DNA of 7,694 bases from the NCBI GenBank assembly GCA_947625075.1, contig CANQMY010000047.1, positions 1-7,694 of the forward strand, read 5' to 3'. The notes beneath the pieces are model-generated. The model had not been told where the DNA came from, did not search any database, and saw nothing but the letters and a program-made list of their open reading frames with translations. Below, piece by piece: positions 1-6,101 of this stretch (positions are counted from its first letter, which is position 1; the number at the start of each line of letters is the position of its first letter). The DNA is from an uncultured Clostridia bacterium. Lineage in GTDB: Bacteria; Bacillota; Clostridia; TANB77; CAG-508. A program made the translations under genes and the position numbers.

Positions 1-396
1 TTTGAAGAAAATGCAGAATATTTTTATTATGTTGAACAGCAGTATAATATAAATGGATTATTTGTAGCAGCTATAGGAATACATGAAAGTGCTTGGGGAA
101 CATCATCTATTTCATTAAATAAAAAGAACTTATTTGGATATGGAGCTTACGATAGAGATCCATCTGGAAGTGCATCAACCTTTGAAACATATTCAGAAGG
201 AATAGATTTAGTTGCAAGAGTTTTAGTTAAATATTACTTAAATCCATTAGGAACAGATATATATAATGGTGAAAAAGCTGTAGGAACATATTATAAAGGA
301 GCAACTTTAACAGCTGTAAATAAATCATATGCTTCTGATAAAAATTGGGCAAATGGAGTATATAAATGGATGATGTATTTATATAACAAATTGTAA
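1..396 (+). CDS. Glucosaminidase (GH73-like) domain protein, 3' end only
   Basis: The reading frame is open from the first base to the TAA at 394-396, giving the last 131 residues of a protein whose start lies outside the window. The segment FVAAIGIHESAWGTS (residues 21-35 of the visible part) matches the core of the GH73/LytG-type N-acetylglucosaminidase domain. The glutamate of HES (visible residue 29) sits at the catalytic-acid position, followed by the usual NLFGYGAYD stretch. Family members cut the glycan strands of peptidoglycan outside the cell, as autolysins or as wall-remodelling enzymes for appendages and secretion systems. The domain runs to the very C-terminus, so any signal peptide, SH3 or wall-binding repeats would be upstream and unseen. 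No clear terminator follows, but a promoter-like sequence precedes the next gene. Whether this enzyme belongs to the downstream module is unknown. Confidence 0.85.
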   Translation, partial: FEENAEYFYYVEQQYNINGLFVAAIGIHESAWGTSSISLNKKNLFGYGAYDRDPSGSASTFETYSEGIDLVARVLVKYYLNPLGTDIYNGEKAVGTYYKGATLTAVNKSYASDKNWANGVYKWMMYLYNKL

Positions 397-403
397 AATT
401 TAC

Positions 404-452
404 TTGCTATTTTATTTAAGAAGTAGTATTATTATATAAGATATAAAGGAGG
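404..452 (+). promoter_or_regulatory. Candidate sigma-A promoter plus strong ribosome binding site for the 460-5396 module
   Basis: TTGCTA (404-409) and TATTAT (427-432) are separated by 17 bases, close to the housekeeping -35/-10 consensus. A perfect AAAGGAGG (445-452) lies 7 bases before the ATG at 460. This is the only gene gap between 397 and 6101 long enough to hold a full promoter, which suggests that transcription of the following genes starts here. In DNA this AT-rich, -10-like hexamers are common by chance, so the promoter is a candidate only; the ribosome binding site is solid. Confidence 0.5.
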
Positions 453-459
453 ATATATA

Positions 460-873
460 ATGAAAAAGACAATAGTAGGTCTTTTGATATTTATTAGTAT
501 ATTTAGTTTGTTTTGTATAGGATCATGCTATGCTGCAAATACTACAGATGAAATAATATCAAATGAAACAAAAAGTAAATTAGTTGAAATAAAAAACACA
601 GAATTAAAATCTTTAGAAGATTATAAAGCTACATATGGAAGTGATACTTATGGGCTAGTAGCATATATATTAAATAAAGTTAGAATTTATAGTATTCCAT
701 TAGGAATATTAGGTATAGCAATAAGTGCAATATACCAGTATGTAATTGGTATAAGAAATTTGGAATCTAGATACAAAGGATTTAACACAATGATTGCAGT
801 AATAACACTACTTGTAATATGTCAAGTATTACCACTAGTATTTGCGATTATAGTAAAAGGTTGGAGGGGTTAA
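460..873 (+). CDS. Small exported two-helix membrane protein, VirB2/TrbC-like topology
   Basis: The product has 137 residues. Residues 1-25 form a typical signal peptide (MKKT, hydrophobic core, CYA-AN at the likely cleavage site). Residues 26-78 are a polar, Lys/Glu-rich segment. Two hydrophobic helices follow at about 79-97 and 110-132, joined by a positively charged loop (IRNLESRYKGF) and ended by KGWRG. The positive-inside rule puts that loop in the cytoplasm and both ends of the mature protein outside, which is the topology of VirB2/TrbC pilin-like subunits of type IV secretion systems. The resemblance is in topology and size, not in a diagnostic motif. IGSC at 20-23 is a weak lipobox, so a lipoprotein is an alternative. 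The gene stops 4 bases before the next start, so the two are almost certainly co-translated. I do not recognise the family with certainty. Confidence 0.6.
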   Translation: MKKTIVGLLIFISIFSLFCIGSCYAANTTDEIISNETKSKLVEIKNTELKSLEDYKATYGSDTYGLVAYILNKVRIYSIPLGILGIAISAIYQYVIGIRNLESRYKGFNTMIAVITLLVICQVLPLVFAIIVKGWRG

Positions 874-877
874 ACTA

Positions 878-3800
878 ATGAGAATTTTATTTGCAGTAAG
901 TAATGATAATATTACAACATCGGTTGTAAATAGGTATCAACAAAAATATAAAGAAATAATTACAAGCAAAAATGTATATTATTTTAATGCAATAATAAAA
1001 GAACTGCAAAGAAATAAATCTTATGATGCAATAGTTATAGGAGAAGATTTAGAACCTATTTCTAATAATAATTATGAAGCTATTGATAAATTTTTGTTTG
1101 AAAAATTAGATGGAATAAGTGATGAGGCATCAAAGCCTTCTGGAGAGGATATTCCAATAATTTTTATATGTTCAGACAGAAGAATGAAATCAGATCAGCT
1201 TTTAATTAAGTTATTTGGAATAGGAATTTATAATGCAATAATTGGAAACGATAGAAGTATTGAAACTGTATGTAATTTAATAAATAAACCACGTAATAAA
1301 AAAGAAGCTAAGCAATATTATAATGTTGATGCAGAAGATGTTGGACCTTATGAAAAAAGTGATGACCAAGATGTAAGTGAATCAGAAATACAAAATATTT
1401 TAGCACATTATAGAAAAATAGGAATGAATGAAAAAAAGTGTGTTGAAAGTTTTGAAAGCATTGCAGATCAATACAATGAAACTCAATTAAGAGTAATAAT
1501 TAATTTTTTACCAAAAGAAGTAAAGAAAATATTAGAATCTAACTCATCTAGGTATCAAAAACTTGTTTCTAAGGGTACAGTTTTAACTAATGGAACTTAT
1601 GTGCCATACAATAAACAAAATCCTAAAGTACCAGGAAAAATAGATGTACTAACTAAAGATTTAGAAAAAACAAATCTTTCTAAACCAGTTATAATACCAT
1701 CAACAATTAATATTAACAGAAATAATAGCAATAATAATGTAAGAGGAGTGGTACCTCAGAATAATAATATTCCAGTACAAAATCAAATAAATAGACCAAT
1801 GCAAAATAATGTTAATATGCAAAATCAAGTAATGAATAGACAAGCTCAAAATAATAATTCTTTACAAAATGAAATGAATAGAAAGCTACCAAATAATGCT
1901 TTAGTACAAAATCAAATGAATAGGCAGGAACCAAATAATATTACAGTTCAAAATGAACCAAAACAAGTAATATCACAAGAATTAAATACAGCAAATATAA
2001 ATGATAAGAATAATCAAAGTAATGTAGAAAATATAAATCAAGTTCAAGGAGTAAATGATAAAGAAATGCAAATGATACAAAATAATGAAAATAATGATAA
2101 TAGTAATCAAAATGTTAATGCAACTCCTAATATCGAACAGAAGAGAGGAAGAGGAAGACCAAGAAAAATACAACCTACTCAACCTATAGAAAATACTGCT
2201 AATACTTCAAATGATATTTTTAGAGGAGAGAATGGTTTTAATAATAATGTAACAAACGATTTAGGTAATGGTTTTGATTCAGTTTCACCGATTCCAACAA
2301 TAAAGAGAAAAAGAGGTAGACCTTCAAAAAAGGAAACAACATCTACTCAAATTGAACCATATACAGTAAGTTCAGAATTATCTACACCAAATGTATTACA
2401 ATCAAATGATTTGCAACAACCAGCAATGTTCCAACCAGTTGAGCCTAAACCAGTTTTAACACAAGGAAATACAATGTATGATGAATCAAATTCAATACAA
2501 GAACCTAATTTGGTTGAAGATTCACCTCTAGAAGCTATGGCACCAAAAAATGAAAATACAGAAACAAATAAAACTTTTGATGATATATTACCAGGTTTAG
2601 AAGAACCTTTACCAGGATTGGAAGAACCAGTTGATTTATTTGGAATAAGTCCTATAGATGATAATGTAAATGAGAATACAAATACAAATACTGATGGATT
2701 TTTACCAGGTTTTGAGAATGATATAGAAAATGCTAATAAAAATGTAGATAGTGTAACTGATGATACTAATTTATTTGATTTAGATTTGGAAGATAATACT
2801 GTAAATAATAATACATCAAATGTAAATCAAGACAATATATATAATCAAATGTATAATGCAAACCAAGATATATATAATCAAGCACCAAATGCAAACCAAG
2901 ATATATATAATCAAGCACCAAATGCAAACCAAGATATATATAATCAAGCACCAAACGCAAACCAAGATATATATAATCAAGCACCAAATACAAACCAAGA
3001 TATATATAGTCAAGTGCCAAATACAAACCAAGATATATATAATCAAGCACCAAATGCAAATCAAGATATATATAGTCAAGCACCAAATACAAACCAAGAT
3101 ATATATAATCAAGTGCCAAATACAAACCAAGATATATATAATCAAGTACCAAATGCAAATCAAGATATATATAATCAAGTACCAAATACAAATCAAGATA
3201 TATATAGTCAAGCACCAAACACAAATCAAGATATATATAATCAAACTCCAAACATTAATATGCAGTCTCAATATAATACAGACAGTTTAATAAGTAATGA
3301 AAATGTTATACCTACTAATAATAATGTAATAGCCGGAAATGGCAAAATTGCACTGTTTGTTGGTACTACAAAAAATGGAACATCATTTATAGTAAACAAC
3401 TTAGCACAATTACTTTCACAAAGTGGAGTAAAAACAGCAATTCTTGATTTAACTAAAAACAAAAATTCATATTATATGTTTACAAATAATGATGCAAATT
3501 TAATGAAAAAAGCTGTTAATAGTATAAAAAATCTTTCAGATGGTATTGTTGATGGTATAAATGTAAATAAAAATTTAAGTGTGTTTACATCATTGCCAGA
3601 TGCAATAGATGAAATAAATAAAACTACAGTTTTACAAACATTATCAAATAATTTTGAAATAACTTTATTAGATTGTGATTTTAATACAGATGTAGAATAT
3701 TTTGTAAATGCAAATGAAATATATCTAATTCAATCTATGGATACATTTACAATACAACCATTAACTCAATTCTTAAGTGATTTAAAATTAAAAAATGTTT

Positions 3801-4246
3801 TAGATGAATCAAAACTAAGAGTAGTAATTAATAAATATGTTAGATTAAGAAGATTAGATGAAAGAATGATAATAGGCGGAATGTCAAAATATAATGAACC
3901 ATCTATGACACTTCAAAGAGATTTATTTAATGCACAGACAATAAAATATGTAAATATTCCTTTTGAAATTGAAACTTATGAAAGATATTTGGAATCAATT
4001 GCTATGTGTAGTTTAAGTTTAAATGGATATTCACAAAACTTCATAAATAGTTTGCAAGAATTAAAAAATATGGTATATCCTTTAATATCAGGTGGAAATT
4101 TTGGCAATAATTCACAAAATAGAACAGAAGAAAAACGTGGATTATTTGGAAGCAAAAAAGGCAAAAATGTAGAAACACAACAAACAACTCAATTTTCAAA
4201 CAATGTAAATGATACATTAAATAAAATGAGAACAAATAATTTTTAA
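878..4246 (+). CDS. Giant TadZ/CpaE-like protein: pseudo-receiver, AT-hook and repeat-rich linker, degenerate P-loop ATPase domain
   Basis: The product has 1122 residues, about three times a usual TadZ/CpaE. Residues 1-140 have the beta-alpha rhythm of a receiver domain, but the acidic pocket reads FAVSND, the phospho-acceptor region reads AIVIGED, and the lysine after strand 5 is absent. This resembles the atypical receiver of TadZ proteins. Residues 165-225 are helical. About 275-815 are Asn/Gln-rich and probably disordered. They contain two AT-hooks (422-430 and 476-485), four 14-residue repeats (301-357), LPGLEEP twice (571-584) and twelve 11-residue repeats (662-793). Residues 822-1071 look like the MinD/ParA-type ATPase fold: GKIALFVGTTKNGTS at the P-loop position without its lysine, LLDCD (930-934) at Walker B, and RVVINKYVRLRR as in CpaE. 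A basic patch GLFGSKKGK is near the end. TadZ proteins position Tad-pilus machinery at cell poles; this role is inferred here. GGAGGGG at 863-869 supports the ATG. Confidence 0.65.
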   Translation: MRILFAVSNDNITTSVVNRYQQKYKEIITSKNVYYFNAIIKELQRNKSYDAIVIGEDLEPISNNNYEAIDKFLFEKLDGISDEASKPSGEDIPIIFICSDRRMKSDQLLIKLFGIGIYNAIIGNDRSIETVCNLINKPRNKKEAKQYYNVDAEDVGPYEKSDDQDVSESEIQNILAHYRKIGMNEKKCVESFESIADQYNETQLRVIINFLPKEVKKILESNSSRYQKLVSKGTVLTNGTYVPYNKQNPKVPGKIDVLTKDLEKTNLSKPVIIPSTININRNNSNNNVRGVVPQNNNIPVQNQINRPMQNNVNMQNQVMNRQAQNNNSLQNEMNRKLPNNALVQNQMNRQEPNNITVQNEPKQVISQELNTANINDKNNQSNVENINQVQGVNDKEMQMIQNNENNDNSNQNVNATPNIEQKRGRGRPRKIQPTQPIENTANTSNDIFRGENGFNNNVTNDLGNGFDSVSPIPTIKRKRGRPSKKETTSTQIEPYTVSSELSTPNVLQSNDLQQPAMFQPVEPKPVLTQGNTMYDESNSIQEPNLVEDSPLEAMAPKNENTETNKTFDDILPGLEEPLPGLEEPVDLFGISPIDDNVNENTNTNTDGFLPGFENDIENANKNVDSVTDDTNLFDLDLEDNTVNNNTSNVNQDNIYNQMYNANQDIYNQAPNANQDIYNQAPNANQDIYNQAPNANQDIYNQAPNTNQDIYSQVPNTNQDIYNQAPNANQDIYSQAPNTNQDIYNQVPNTNQDIYNQVPNANQDIYNQVPNTNQDIYSQAPNTNQDIYNQTPNINMQSQYNTDSLISNENVIPTNNNVIAGNGKIALFVGTTKNGTSFIVNNLAQLLSQSGVKTAILDLTKNKNSYYMFTNNDANLMKKAVNSIKNLSDGIVDGINVNKNLSVFTSLPDAIDEINKTTVLQTLSNNFEITLLDCDFNTDVEYFVNANEIYLIQSMDTFTIQPLTQFLSDLKLKNVLDESKLRVVINKYVRLRRLDERMIIGGMSKYNEPSMTLQRDLFNAQTIKYVNIPFEIETYERYLESIAMCSLSLNGYSQNFINSLQELKNMVYPLISGGNFGNNSQNRTEEKRGLFGSKKGKNVETQQTTQFSNNVNDTLNKMRTNNF
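1778..1948 (+). repeat. Four degenerate 14-15-residue Gln/Asn repeats in the linker
   Basis: Residues 301-357 of the TadZ-like protein consist of four consecutive units: QNQINRPMQNNVNM, QNQVMNRQAQNNNSL, QNEMNRKLPNNALV and QNQMNRQEPNNITV. A partial fifth (QNEP) follows. The shared pattern is QN-Q/E-(V)MNR-x-x-x-NN. The units are 42-45 bp, always in frame, and more diverged than the 33-bp array further on, so they are probably an older expansion. Confidence 0.75.
2141..2167 (+). other. AT-hook motif 1 in the TadZ-like protein
   Basis: Codons 422-430 spell KRGRGRPRK, the canonical AT-hook core (Arg-Gly-Arg-Pro flanked by basic residues). In established AT-hook proteins this core inserts its arginines into the minor groove of A/T-rich DNA. 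It sits in the otherwise Asn/Gln-rich, largely uncharged linker, where such a basic cluster stands out. The match is exact; DNA binding by this bacterial protein is inference. Confidence 0.8.
2303..2332 (+). other. AT-hook motif 2 in the TadZ-like protein
   Basis: Codons 476-485 spell KRKRGRPSKK, a second AT-hook with the same RGRP core, 54 residues after the first. Two spaced copies make chance less likely and would fit bivalent minor-groove binding, since most AT-hook proteins carry two or more. Confidence 0.78.
2588..2629 (+). repeat. Tandem duplication of LPGLEEP in an acidic linker segment
   Basis: Codons 571-577 and 578-584 each encode LPGLEEP (21-bp units with a few silent differences). 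A diverged third copy, LPGFEND, is encoded at 2702-2722. The surrounding stretch is acidic (DD, ED, DL), unlike the neutral repeats before and after. Short leucine-containing motifs in disordered acidic regions often serve as docking peptides; that role is a guess here. Confidence 0.65.
2825..3256 (+). repeat. 33-bp minisatellite: 12 perfect-length units encoding NQDIYNQxPNx
   Basis: From 2861 to 3256 there are twelve contiguous 33-bp units, encoding residues 662-793. A diverged 36-bp unit precedes them at 2825-2860. Every unit keeps the pattern NQDIY-N/S-Q-A/V/T-PN-A/T/I. Units 1, 2 and 6 are identical at the DNA level. Differences fall at five codons: AAC/AAT (silent), AAT/AGT, GCA/GTA/GTG/ACT, AAT/AAC (silent) and GCA/ACA/ATT. 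The codons for QDIY do not vary at all. The last unit is the most diverged. The unit length is a multiple of three, so copy gain or loss would change protein length without a frameshift. Confidence 0.95.
3362..3388 (+). other. Degenerate P-loop of the TadZ-like ATPase domain
   Basis: Codons 829-837 encode GTTKNGTSF, followed by IVNNLAQLL. This matches the position and downstream helix of the deviant Walker A of MinD/ParA proteins (KGGVGKT followed by a helix such as ANLA). However, the element is about one residue shorter and has no lysine before the T/S. Nucleotide binding may be weak, unusual or lost. Confidence 0.6.
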
Positions 4247-4253
4247 GAAAAAG

Positions 4254-4271
4254 AAGAGGTGATATCTTTTG
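4254..4271 (+). promoter_or_regulatory. Ribosome binding site that fixes a TTG start
   Basis: AGAGGTG (4255-4261) lies 7 bases before TTG at 4269. No ATG or GTG in this frame is well placed with a Shine-Dalgarno sequence. The next in-frame ATG is at 4308, inside the hydrophobic helix, and using it would cut the membrane anchor. The TTG start keeps a complete transmembrane segment, so it is preferred. Confidence 0.7.
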
Positions 4272-5396
4272 GTACTAGGCATTATAATATTATTAGTAAC
4301 TATAGTAATGATCCTAATGATATATAATTATTCAGTCCATAAAAAAATTGATACTTTTTCCAATTTAAATCAAAGAGTAACAAGTCTTAATGTACTTCAG
4401 GAATTCATGAATACATTAGGTGAGAGTTCTACTATTAAAGAAAAATTGGAAAGTATCAATGATATATTGATAAATAAGTATTCAATTAAATATTCTACAA
4501 TTGTAGTATTTGATGGAGCTGAATATGTTATAAAAGCATCTAATGTAGATCAAAAACACTGGGATACGTTAAAAAATCTTCAAAATGATCCAGTTTTTGG
4601 AGATAGTATAAAAACGGCAACTCCTAAATATGTAACTGTAGAAAATGAAAACGAAAAATTACCTTACCAAAAGATGGAGTTTGGTAGAGCTAAATGTGCA
4701 ATCTTTTTTCCATTATATGTTGATAATGTGTATATAGGTTATTGGATAATAGAAGGAAGTATGCCACATGAATTTGATAAAATAGATACAACAATTTTAG
4801 AAGTTGTTAGAAATAATATAGTAACTATTTTAAAAACAGTAGAAAATCAATCAACTTTAGAAAATATAGTTAGAAGCGATGTATATTCAGGGTTAAAATC
4901 AGAAGAATTTTTATATAGTGAAGGTAAAAAAATAATAGATAAATATACAACTTCTGCAATATGTATATTTAAAATAACAAACTTACCAAATATAAATACA
5001 GAAATTAGTAGAAAAACAGGAGATAGTGTAATTACTAAGGTTTCGGAATTTGTAAAAAATAATTTAGCTAAAGAATATTTATTTGTAAGATATATGGGAC
5101 CAAAATTTGCAATTGTTTTTTCTGGAGCTGATGTATCTGGTGTAAATAACTTTATGCAAGGAATGAAAAAACAAATTGAAGATATGCAAATTCAGGCAGC
5201 AGAAGACTATGTTATATCTGATGAAAAGATAGATGAGAATGGGCAAGTAAGTAATGAGGAAGTTGAGGTAGTAGTAAGCCCTAAAATAAGAATTGCAATA
5301 TCTACATATTATAAAGGAACATCATTAGATGGTGCACTTAAAAAAGTAGAAGAATATATAGACTTATCAGATGAAAATACGATAAGTACACTTTAA
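4269..5396 (+). CDS. Membrane-anchored GAF plus degenerate GGDEF protein
   Basis: The product has 375 residues from a TTG start. Residues 2-20 are one hydrophobic helix, then a short basic stretch (HKK) that should face the cytoplasm. Residues about 40-190 look like a GAF sensor domain: strands such as STIVVFDG and CAIFFPLYVDNVYIGYWIIEG, and a terminal helix leading out. Residues about 200-370 follow the GGDEF fold: DVYSGL stands where DxLTGL is usual, TGDSVITKVSEFV matches the GDxxL helix, and YMGPKF (275-280) replaces GGDEF. The two acidic catalytic residues are Pro and Lys, and no inhibitory RxxD site is evident, so diguanylate cyclase activity is very unlikely. Such dead domains usually act as binding or dimerisation modules. 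The gene starts 22 bases after the TadZ-like gene and ends 17 before ireB, implying one transcript. The ligand and partner are unknown. Confidence 0.7.
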   Translation: MVLGIIILLVTIVMILMIYNYSVHKKIDTFSNLNQRVTSLNVLQEFMNTLGESSTIKEKLESINDILINKYSIKYSTIVVFDGAEYVIKASNVDQKHWDTLKNLQNDPVFGDSIKTATPKYVTVENENEKLPYQKMEFGRAKCAIFFPLYVDNVYIGYWIIEGSMPHEFDKIDTTILEVVRNNIVTILKTVENQSTLENIVRSDVYSGLKSEEFLYSEGKKIIDKYTTSAICIFKITNLPNINTEISRKTGDSVITKVSEFVKNNLAKEYLFVRYMGPKFAIVFSGADVSGVNNFMQGMKKQIEDMQIQAAEDYVISDEKIDENGQVSNEEVEVVVSPKIRIAISTYYKGTSLDGALKKVEEYIDLSDENTISTL

Positions 5397-5413
5397 CTTT
5401 AAAGGAGGCAATT

Positions 5414-5668
5414 ATGGCAACAGATGAAACTTTAAGTTTTAATGTCGAAAGAGAAAAAAATGAAAGATCAAAAGAATTACTAAAAGAAGTATATAATGCA
5501 TTAAAAGAAAAAGGATATAATCCAATTAATCAAATTGTTGGATATATATTATCTGGAGATCCAACATATATAACATCTCACAAGGATGCTCGTAACTTAA
5601 TTAGACAAGTTGAAAGAGATGAGCTTTTAGAAAAAATGGTCGAAGAATATATTGATGTAAAAGATTAA
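5414..5668 (+). CDS. ireB: IreB family regulatory phosphoprotein (UPF0297)
   Basis: The product has 84 residues, matching the family length. The block KGYNPINQIVGYILSGDP is nearly invariant in the family, and the C-terminal ARNLIRQVERDELLEKMVEEY also fits. In Enterococcus faecalis, IreB is phosphorylated on two N-terminal threonines by the PASTA kinase IreK and restrains cephalosporin resistance. Thr3 and Thr6 in MATDETLSFN lie in the equivalent TDET context, so the phospho-sites appear kept. AAAGGAGG (5401-5408) ends 5 bases before the ATG. The gene is 13 bases from ruvX, the usual downstream partner in Firmicutes. Often alaS lies upstream; here the GAF-GGDEF gene does. Confidence 0.95.
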   Translation: MATDETLSFNVEREKNERSKELLKEVYNALKEKGYNPINQIVGYILSGDPTYITSHKDARNLIRQVERDELLEKMVEEYIDVKD

Positions 5669-5681
5669 CAAGGAATATTAA

Positions 5682-6101
5682 ATGGGTAGAAAATTAGGAG
5701 TAGATTATGGTACTGTGAGAACAGGTATTGCCATAACAGATGAATTAGGTTTCACTGCACAAGGATTAGAAACAATAACATCAAATGGTAGTGACAAAAT
5801 AATTTTAAGAAGAATAGAAGAAATAATAAATAAATATAATGTTGATGTTATAGTATTGGGAAATCCAATTAATATGGATGGAACAAAAGGAAAAAGAGCA
5901 GAGGAAACAGAAATATTTTTACATAAGCTAAAATCAAGATTTAATAATATAAATATTGTTCAAGTTGATGAAAGATTAACTTCAGTTGAAGCACATAAAA
6001 CAATGAATTATTTAGATATAAATAATAAAAAGAAGAAACAAATAGTAGATACATTAGCAGCAGTATATATATTAGAGAGTTATATTAATAAAAAATCTTG
6101 A
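5682..6101 (+). CDS. ruvX: RuvX/YqgF family Holliday junction resolvase-like nuclease
   Basis: The product has 139 residues, normal for the family, with an RNase H-like fold. The diagnostic motifs are present in order: LGVDYGTVRTGIA with Asp8, VIVLGNPINMDGTKG (56-70), VDERLTSVEA with Asp96-Glu97-Arg98, and KKKQIVDTLAAVYILE with Asp123. The acidic residues Asp8, Glu97 and Asp123 are the expected metal ligands, so the enzyme should be active. Members have been linked to Holliday-junction resolution and to 16S rRNA maturation (YqgF in E. coli); sequence alone does not decide which applies here. AAGGA (5670-5674) precedes the ATG by 7 bases. The stop is TGA, and the protein is full length at that point, which argues against TGA being read as Trp in this organism. 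Confidence 0.95.
   Translation: MGRKLGVDYGTVRTGIAITDELGFTAQGLETITSNGSDKIILRRIEEIINKYNVDVIVLGNPINMDGTKGKRAEETEIFLHKLKSRFNNINIVQVDERLTSVEAHKTMNYLDINNKKKKQIVDTLAAVYILESYINKKS

Noticed and set aside
397..459. Terminator after the glucosaminidase gene
   Set aside because: No stable GC-containing stem with a T-run can be seen here; transcription from the upstream gene may run on.
1982..2182. Small minus-strand open frames inside the TadZ-like gene (also 3268-3462, 3976-4164, 4041-4235) and in efp (6424-6633)
   Set aside because: They lie opposite well-supported genes and show no recognisable motif; their composition is that of reverse-read AT-rich codons.
2861..3256. CRISPR array or replication iterons
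   Set aside because: The 33-bp units abut with no spacers, sit wholly inside a coding frame, and differ mainly at silent or conservative codons. No cas or rep gene is nearby.
2861..3256. The protein's own AT-hooks binding the A/T runs of its own repeat DNA
   Set aside because: Each unit does contain an A/T-only stretch, but the whole window is so AT-rich that such targets are everywhere. There is no sign of specificity.
2766..3290. Three long open frames overlapping the 33-bp array (one plus, two minus strand)
   Set aside because: A stop-free repeat whose unit is a multiple of three keeps other frames open too. Their translations are monotonous repeats with no independent ribosome binding site, while the main frame continues on both sides into recognisable domains.
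5362..5387. Inverted repeat ACTTATC/GATAAGT as a terminator before ireB
   Set aside because: It lies inside the coding frame, has a 12-base loop and is not followed by a T-run, so it is probably chance.
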